A stretch of DNA of 9,915 nucleotides, taken from the NCBI GenBank assembly GCA_004524515.1, contig SDNV01000098.1, forward strand, positions 1 to 9,915. The letters are read 5' to 3'. The position numbers and the translations under genes are program-made. This document shows, in pieces, positions 6,497-9,915 of this stretch; position 1 is the first letter of the stretch, and every line of letters starts with the position of its first letter. The DNA comes from Promethearchaeota archaeon (GTDB taxonomy: Archaea > Asgardarchaeota > Lokiarchaeia > Sigynarchaeales > SOKP01). The notes under the pieces were generated by a model. It was not told the origin of the DNA and ran no database searches. It worked only from the letters and a program-made list of their open reading frames with translations.

Positions 6497-7429
6497 TTAA
6501 TTTTTATGTTCTACAATTATTACTATATTTCCCTTTTTATGTCCTTTTTCAACATAGCTATGAGCTTCGGGAATTTGTTCCAACGGATAGCGTCTATCTA
6601 TGATCGATTTTATCTTCCCCGCCTCAATAAGTTCTTTAATAAAAATTAAATCTTTAGTTCTTTCGGATGCTAAACCCTTTTTCACTGAGACATATTTCCC
6701 GTTTGGAGTTAGCATTCCCTTACAATTTGATAATGAGGTTTTTCCTACAGCATCAAAGATGATATCATAAGGTTCTGCTTTTTCTGTAAAATCTTCTTTA
6801 GTGTAATCAATTACCTTATCGGCTCCCAGAGATTTAACCAATTCTAAATTCTTGGTACTGCATACCCCAGTAACTTCCGCCCCAAAATACTTAGCAAGCT
6901 GTACTGCAAAGGTACCTACACTTCCAGAAGCTCCATAAATAAGAATTTTTTGACCGCTTTGAATATTTCCTTTTCTAAGAAAATACAATGCGGTTAATGC
7001 CCCGATGGTACTGGCGGAAGCTTCTTCATAGGTTATATTAGCCGGTTTTATTGCCAGCACTCCTTCCTTCCATTTTTCGGGCAAACATACGTATTCGGCA
7101 TAAGCACCAACCTTCAAGCCGGTGGTAGTTCCAAATACTTGGTCGCCTTTCTTAAATAATGTTACTTCTTTGCCAACTGCTTCAATTTCCCCAGAGAGCT
7201 CAGAACCTAGTATTTTTTTTCTAAGGTTTTTGAGCCCTATTATTCGCGCGAAGAACGAGATTACGAGAGATTTAGGAAATGTGATACTTCGAATCATTAC
7301 GTCCCCAGATGTTACTGTTGTCGCATATACTTTTACCAGTACTTCATTGTCTTTGGGAGTAGGATTTTCTACCTCTTTGAGCTTAAGACCCTCAGGTGGT
7401 CCATATTTCATGCATACAATCGCTTTCAC
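6497..7429 (-). CDS. Zinc-free MDR oxidoreductase, quinone-oxidoreductase-like NAD(P)-dependent
   Basis: This 310-residue cytoplasmic protein belongs to the medium-chain dehydrogenase/reductase superfamily. The N-terminal GroES-like domain (about 1-125) has [15 protein letters not shown] (75-89) and FKKGDQVFG (92-100). The Rossmann domain carries the nucleotide-binding loop [17 protein letters not shown] (164-180), and the C-terminus has the typical [11 protein letters not shown] and [10 protein letters not shown]. The Cys and His residues that bind the catalytic zinc in alcohol dehydrogenases are absent: the usual Cys region reads YATTVTSGD (35-43). It is therefore expected to reduce quinones or enones with NAD(P)H. 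It is a little shorter than common relatives (about 325-335), the gap lying around residues 248-256. GTG at 7429 is the start, sharing GTGA with the stop of the DUF4386 gene, with TGAGGA just upstream; the two are translationally coupled. Substrate unknown. Confidence 0.92.
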   Translation of the reverse strand: MKAIVCMKYGPPEGLKLKEVENPTPKDNEVLVKVYATTVTSGDVMIRSITFPKSLVISFFARIIGLKNLRKKILGSELSGEIEAVGKEVTLFKKGDQVFGTTTGLKVGAYAEYVCLPEKWKEGVLAIKPANITYEEASASTIGALTALYFLRKGNIQSGQKILIYGASGSVGTFAVQLAKYFGAEVTGVCSTKNLELVKSLGADKVIDYTKEDFTEKAEPYDIIFDAVGKTSLSNCKGMLTPNGKYVSVKKGLASERTKDLIFIKELIEAGKIKSIIDRRYPLEQIPEAHSYVEKGHKKGNIVIIVEHKN

Positions 7430-8073
7430 AAGGATTCCTCATTATTTGATATTTCGGGTATTTTATCACCCTTCAATATAAGCCACAAAGTAATTGCAAT
7501 TTCCGCGATCGTACCAACCATGAGACCCGGTAATGCTATCGCTACATAGTTTGGAAGAAGAAAATACATCAAACTTTCTAATAAATAACCTAATGCTCCG
7601 CCAACTATCAATAAGATTCCGATAATTTTAGGAATATATCCAGATTTCATTACTAAGGAACCTAATAAAAGTAAATAAAGAGCAAAAAATACTTGTCCAA
7701 CAAGATATACATAATTAAACGATAAAGGTTCAATAATAAGAAAACATAGACTGATAGCAATAAAAATGGCTTGTATCAACCTAAAAATCACAGCAAGCAA
7801 TGATAACATCTTGTTTATTGGTATAAATAGGACATACAGCAACAGACCCACCACAACATCAAATATAAGCATGATTATGAAGCTAATAATCATGATTCGA
7901 AAAAGCCATTCATTAACCTTAATATTATTAGCTGTTTTCGCAGCATCTCCCGGCACAAGAAGGGTGGAGAGAACAAAAAATGCGAAAAAACCGGCTAAAA
8001 TGATGATCAAATACCCTACACCAGCGGCTTTTGCGACTTTGCGCTGTGAAATTTCAGTAATATTGATTTTCAT
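7426..8073 (-). CDS. DUF4386 family membrane protein
   Basis: This 215-residue protein has about six hydrophobic helices and family-typical sequences: [20 protein letters not shown] at the N-terminus (9-28), [11 protein letters not shown] (41-51), [12 protein letters not shown] (72-83), FRLIQA (97-102) and [17 protein letters not shown] (148-164). It has normal length and is complete. DUF4386 has no established biochemical function. It is the first gene of a coupled pair; its TGA stop overlaps the GTG start of the MDR oxidoreductase by four bases, so the two are probably made together, perhaps as a membrane-associated redox pair (inference). The ATG at 8073 has only a weak GAGATGA-like ribosome site. 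A good TATA-like box is at 8129-8136. Confidence 0.9.
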   Translation of the reverse strand: MKINITEISQRKVAKAAGVGYLIIILAGFFAFFVLSTLLVPGDAAKTANNIKVNEWLFRIMIISFIIMLIFDVVVGLLLYVLFIPINKMLSLLAVIFRLIQAIFIAISLCFLIIEPLSFNYVYLVGQVFFALYLLLLGSLVMKSGYIPKIIGILLIVGGALGYLLESLMYFLLPNYVAIALPGLMVGTIAEIAITLWLILKGDKIPEISNNEESL

Positions 8074-8128
8074 TTCTTTTCATCTCATTTTGTTAGTTCT
8101 TCAATTTAACTATTTGTATATTTATCTA

Positions 8129-8136
8129 TTTTTATA
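8129..8136 (-). promoter_or_regulatory. TATA box of the DUF4386-MDR operon
   Basis: TATAAAAA on the minus strand is preceded by purine-rich AGAAAAGAA, resembling an archaeal BRE. The expected transcript start is near 8106, giving a leader of about 33 bases. It lies between the broken regulator and the DUF4386 start. Confidence 0.45.
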
Positions 8137-8155
8137 TTCTTTTCTTATTAATTAT

Positions 8156-8281
8156 TTATTTTTCTTTTAAACCCTCATTTTCAAGACTTTTAAGAGATTT
8201 AAAAACTGCGTTCACTGACAATTTGGTAATTTTCACTAATTCTCAATTTGTGATGCCAGAGTTTTCTAATATTTTTTCCAT
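8156..8281 (-). pseudogene. Decayed helix-turn-helix regulator fragment with in-frame TGA
   Basis: From ATG 8281 the frame reads MEKILENSGITN, then TGA (8243-8245), then ELVKITKLSVNAV and FKSLKSLENEGLKEK before TAA at 8156-8158. Across the stop this resembles the DNA-binding part of MarR/TrmB-type winged-helix regulators (usual pattern ELAxxTGLSxxTVxxxLxxLExxGL). Only 42 codons remain against about 100-150 for a full regulator. No remaining wing or dimerisation region is visible. It lies upstream of the DUF4386-MDR pair in the same orientation, where a local regulator would be expected. The rest of the gap 8074-8412 holds only the promoter elements listed separately. Chance similarity cannot be ruled out at this length. 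Confidence 0.5.
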
Positions 8282-8388
8282 TTATAAACAGAATTTCTAT
8301 AAGAAAATAAAAGACGAATTTAAGTAAAATTACTTTTATGCTCTTATTTATTTGATACACTTAAATGGATTTGATTCTTTTTTTTCCA

Positions 8389-8395
8389 TATAAAA
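8389..8395 (+). promoter_or_regulatory. TATA box of the 8413-8954 operon
   Basis: TATAAAA begins 24 bases before the TTG start at 8413. This places the transcript start at or very near the codon, so the mRNA would be essentially leaderless. A GTGAT at 8404-8408 could instead act as a weak ribosome site if transcription begins earlier. Confidence 0.5.
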
Positions 8396-8412
8396 CTTGA
8401 TTTGTGATTTAA

Positions 8413-8748
8413 TTGAGTTTAGACACATGGTATTTTATATCCTTTGATGGGGATTATATCTATCGAAATGTTAATCCACCAGGTCAAAATGGATGGAATG
8501 ATAAATTAAGATGGCAGGATATTATTCGAGTTTGTTTTCATCCTGGAAATTTTTTAGAACCTGATGAGCTCTATATTTTTACAAACGAAAGAGAGGAAAG
8601 TTATCTTATTCCTCTTGAGGCAGATGGTGCTCAAAAACTTTGGGGAGAATTAATTGAAAGAAATCTGTTTGATGCTGAGTTAGCGATAAAAATTATGTCT
8701 ATGACAGATGGACTTTATTGCTGGCCAGAAGAAGATAAGAAAATGTGA
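8413..8748 (+). CDS. Conserved-looking small soluble protein of unknown function
   Basis: This 111-residue protein has no membrane helix or signal peptide. It is rich in aromatic residues and turns: WYFISFDGDYIYRNVNPPG (6-24), WQDIIRVCF (34-42), ELYIFTNEREESYLIPLEA (52-70), and an LFDAELAIK helix (85-93) near the C-terminus. The composition suggests a compact alpha/beta fold. I have a faint memory of similar unnamed archaeal proteins but cannot name a family. An in-frame TAA at 8410-8412 directly precedes TTG 8413, so the start cannot be further upstream, and there is no in-frame ATG for many codons; TTG is therefore the probable start. Its TGA overlaps the GTG of the next gene (GTGA, 8745-8748), so the two are likely co-translated. 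Confidence 0.75.
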   Translation: MSLDTWYFISFDGDYIYRNVNPPGQNGWNDKLRWQDIIRVCFHPGNFLEPDELYIFTNEREESYLIPLEADGAQKLWGELIERNLFDAELAIKIMSMTDGLYCWPEEDKKM

Positions 8749-8954
8749 TTATTTTGAAAAAAAAGATATGTAAATGGTATTCAGTTTGTCCGATTAAATA
8801 TTTTACTGATAGTGGTAAATTAGAAAAGTATTGGGTTGAAAATTATTGTTTAGTCAATAATAAAAATTGTGTTCGTTATGAAATGGAAGAAAAAGGAGAA
8901 TTCCATCCAGATAATCTATTACCTGATGGAACAATAAGAAAAGATTTGAAATAA
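8745..8954 (+). CDS. Small four-cysteine protein of unknown function
   Basis: This 69-residue protein starts at GTG 8745, overlapping the preceding stop by four bases, and ends at TAA 8952-8954. An internal TTG at 8754 is the alternative start. Four cysteines in two pairs (C9 and C15, C-x5-C; C35 and C42, C-x6-C) could bind zinc or an iron-sulfur cluster. Other striking features are KWYSVCPIKYF (10-20), NCVRYEMEEKGEFHPD (41-56) and LLPDGTIRKDL (58-68). From memory, this resembles a small archaeal family sometimes labelled uracil-DNA glycosylase, a label that does not fit a 69-residue protein lacking the glycosylase motifs. The coupling to the 111-residue protein suggests the two work together. 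No function can be given. Confidence 0.75.
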   Translation: MIILKKKICKWYSVCPIKYFTDSGKLEKYWVENYCLVNNKNCVRYEMEEKGEFHPDNLLPDGTIRKDLK

Positions 8955-8966
8955 AAATTTAATTTA

Positions 8967-9000
8967 AATGTAAAAAATTAAAATTTATACATTTTACATT
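8967..9000. terminator. Possible bidirectional terminator between convergent genes
   Basis: AATGTAAAA at 8967-8975 is the exact reverse complement of TTTTACATT at 8992-9000, with a 16-base A/T loop. It lies between the stop at 8954 and the hemerythrin stop at 8994 and overlaps the last hemerythrin codons. The stem is weak, and its placement between convergent genes is the main support. Confidence 0.35.
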
Positions 9001-9575
9001 CTCTCAATCCAATTCCCTTTTGTTTTTGCTTTAATATCTCTTTCCTGTTCAAAAGTGTTTACCAAATGGTTGTATTTTCTATGTATCATTTTTCTATCGA
9101 AGATTTGGCCTTCTATTAACATATTTTCCTTCTCTTTTTCTGTAAAATAGTCCATAACGGGTATAAAAAAATGTTTATCTTCTTTTTCTATGTGTTTTGG
9201 ATAAAAATTAGTCAAAGTTTTAATTCTTTCAATTATCACTTTTAAAGCCTCAGCATCTCCATTGATATATCTTTCTTTTGCTTCAACCAATTCTTTTGTT
9301 GTTTTTCTGCCAAATTTATGATCTTCAATTAGTTCGTTCATTATTTTTAGGTGTTCAGAATTTAATTTCTTTTTTTTCAATTCTCGAAACAAAATATCTT
9401 CTTCTTTTCCATGATGTGTCTGATCTGCGTACGTTCTTATGAAATCTACTGATAAATCAATAAAAAATGGATTTACCTCTTTTAATTTTTCAATTTTTTC
9501 TGATTCAACTTTTAAAATATTAATCATTCTCTCGATTAAACGATGCTCAATCATTAAAGGTCCTATTGGAAGCAA
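8994..9575 (-). CDS. Hemerythrin-like diiron protein
   Basis: This cytoplasmic four-helix-bundle protein of about 193 residues has the HHE/hemerythrin ligand pattern. Counting from TTG 9575, these are H11 in MIEHRLIE, H54/H55 and E58/E59 in THHGKEEDILF, H86 in EDHKFGR, and H128 with E132 in HIEKEDKHFF. Such proteins bind O2 or act in oxygen or iron sensing and NO repair. No extra sensor or kinase domain is present, and the last 40 residues are charged. The open frame extends 3 codons further to GTG 9584, but that GTG is part of GAGGTG, a good ribosome binding site with 6 bases to TTG 9575. The shorter start also puts the family-like LPIGPLMIEHRLIE at the very N-terminus. It stands alone, divergent from the gene at 9769, and fits the oxygen-defence theme of FprA. 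Confidence 0.9.
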   Translation of the reverse strand: MLPIGPLMIEHRLIERMINILKVESEKIEKLKEVNPFFIDLSVDFIRTYADQTHHGKEEDILFRELKKKKLNSEHLKIMNELIEDHKFGRKTTKELVEAKERYINGDAEALKVIIERIKTLTNFYPKHIEKEDKHFFIPVMDYFTEKEKENMLIEGQIFDRKMIHRKYNHLVNTFEQERDIKAKTKGNWIERM

Positions 9576-9581
9576 ATATTC

Positions 9582-9587
9582 CACCTC
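9582..9587 (-). promoter_or_regulatory. Shine-Dalgarno site deciding the hemerythrin start
   Basis: GAGGTG on the minus strand, 6 bases before TTG 9575. It overlaps the alternative GTG start at 9584, which would then have no ribosome site of its own. It favours the TTG start. Confidence 0.6.
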
Positions 9588-9698
9588 TTTGGATTTATTT
9601 CATATTCTAATTATAATTAAAATATACTAAATTAAGTAATATATCAATTAACTTTTATTTTCCTAGATTATAAGTCATATATTTTTATGCTAAACATA

Positions 9699-9711
9699 AT
9701 GCAATTTGCAT
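9699..9711. promoter_or_regulatory. Palindrome upstream of the right-edge gene
   Basis: ATGCAATTTGCAT has perfect 6-base arms around one T. It lies in the divergent gap between hemerythrin and the membrane gene, 8 bases before the latter's TATA-like box. It is a candidate operator or activator site. Confidence 0.35.
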
Positions 9712-9719
9712 AGTCATAA

Positions 9720-9728
9720 TTATAAAAA
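9720..9728 (+). promoter_or_regulatory. Candidate TATA box of the right-edge membrane gene
   Basis: TTATAAAAA is centred about 45 bases before the ATG at 9769, predicting a leader of about 19 bases. There is no Shine-Dalgarno site in that leader. Confidence 0.4.
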
Positions 9729-9768
9729 GGATATTAAATCTTAAAAATCTCAAAAAATTGTTATAAAT

Positions 9769-9915
9769 ATGATTAGAAAGTTTTATCTTCATGGAATATT
9801 TATTTGGCTTATTTTTGGTTTATTAACAATATTACTTGCTATTTTTAGGGAAGGTTTCTTTATTCCTACAACAGGTTTAGATGGAACTATTGCCAGACTA
9901 ATTTTAATTCCCATA
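9769..9915 (+). CDS. 5' end of a membrane protein gene (partial)
   Basis: From ATG 9769 the frame is open to the window edge (49 codons). It encodes a short basic start (MIRKFYLHG) and a hydrophobic helix at residues about 10-27, then the loop FREGFFIPTTGLDGTIARL, then the start of a second hydrophobic stretch. This is the layout of a small polytopic membrane protein. The family cannot be named from this part. It is divergent from the hemerythrin gene with 193 bases between the starts. Confidence 0.6.
   Translation, partial: MIRKFYLHGIFIWLIFGLLTILLAIFREGFFIPTTGLDGTIARLILIPI

Noticed and set aside
7122..7481. Plus-strand open frame of 119 codons
   Set aside because: It lies antisense to the well-supported MDR oxidoreductase and its junction with DUF4386, and its Ser/Pro/Thr-rich translation looks like a shadow.
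7766..8170. Plus-strand open frame of 134 codons
   Set aside because: It is antisense to DUF4386 and runs into A/T-rich promoter DNA, with no recognisable protein.
8745..8954. Uracil-DNA glycosylase label for the 69-residue cysteine protein
   Set aside because: Far too short and without glycosylase motifs; the label appears to be a carried-over misannotation as I remember it.
9582..9584. GTG as the hemerythrin start
   Set aside because: It is inside the GAGGTG ribosome site serving the TTG at 9575, and the shorter N-terminus fits the family better.
1..9915. tRNA, rRNA or CRISPR features
   Set aside because: Reading both strands by eye I found no cloverleaf with a TTCGA-type loop, no rRNA-like stretch and no regularly spaced repeats; the short direct repeats present are only two copies each.

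Overview
The window looks archaeal. Its DNA is A/T-rich, and TATA-box-like elements lie about 25-45 bases before several starts. Some of them leave almost no 5' leader, while a few genes carry GGAGGTGA-type Shine-Dalgarno sites. The gene content (F420H2-oxidase-type flavodiiron protein, hemerythrin, DUF998 and DUF4386 membrane proteins, standalone LAGLIDADG protein) fits an anaerobic archaeon. An Asgard archaeon of the Lokiarchaeia type is my best guess; a methanogen relative is possible. No rRNA, tRNA or CRISPR array was seen.

Layout. (1) Positions 1-125 hold the 3' end of an unrecognised + strand gene. (2) Positions 163-1845 (-) encode a 560-residue freestanding LAGLIDADG endonuclease-like protein. 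(3) Positions 2045-3998 (-) hold a flavodiiron protein gene (fprA) preceded by a multi-pass membrane protein gene. That membrane gene has an in-frame TGA just before its last membrane helix, and a diverged copy of its 3' end lies directly after the fprA stop. (4) A 347-bp divergent intergenic region with a 21-bp palindrome at its midpoint separates this block from a small flavodoxin (4346-4819, +). (5) Positions 4994-8073 (-) hold an unnamed four-helix membrane protein, a DUF998 protein, and a translationally coupled pair: DUF4386 membrane protein, then zinc-free MDR oxidoreductase. (6) Just upstream of that pair (8156-8281, -) is what looks like the wreck of a small helix-turn-helix regulator, again cut by an in-frame TGA. 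(7) Positions 8413-8954 (+) hold a two-gene coupled unit of unrecognised small proteins, the second with four cysteines. (8) A hemerythrin-like protein (-, start corrected to the TTG at 9575) and the 5' end of another membrane protein (+, from 9769) close the window.

How it fits together. FprA (O2 or NO reduction), a standalone flavodoxin, a hemerythrin and a quinone-oxidoreductase-like MDR protein make a plausible oxygen-defence and flavin-redox neighbourhood, with small membrane proteins between them. They are in several transcription units rather than one operon, so a shared function is inference. I do not see an obvious new multi-gene system. The most unusual signals are three signs of gene decay: the nonsense codon in the membrane gene, the coding-like relic of its paralogue after fprA, and the broken regulator. 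Candidate operator palindromes also stand before fprA and in the divergent region.
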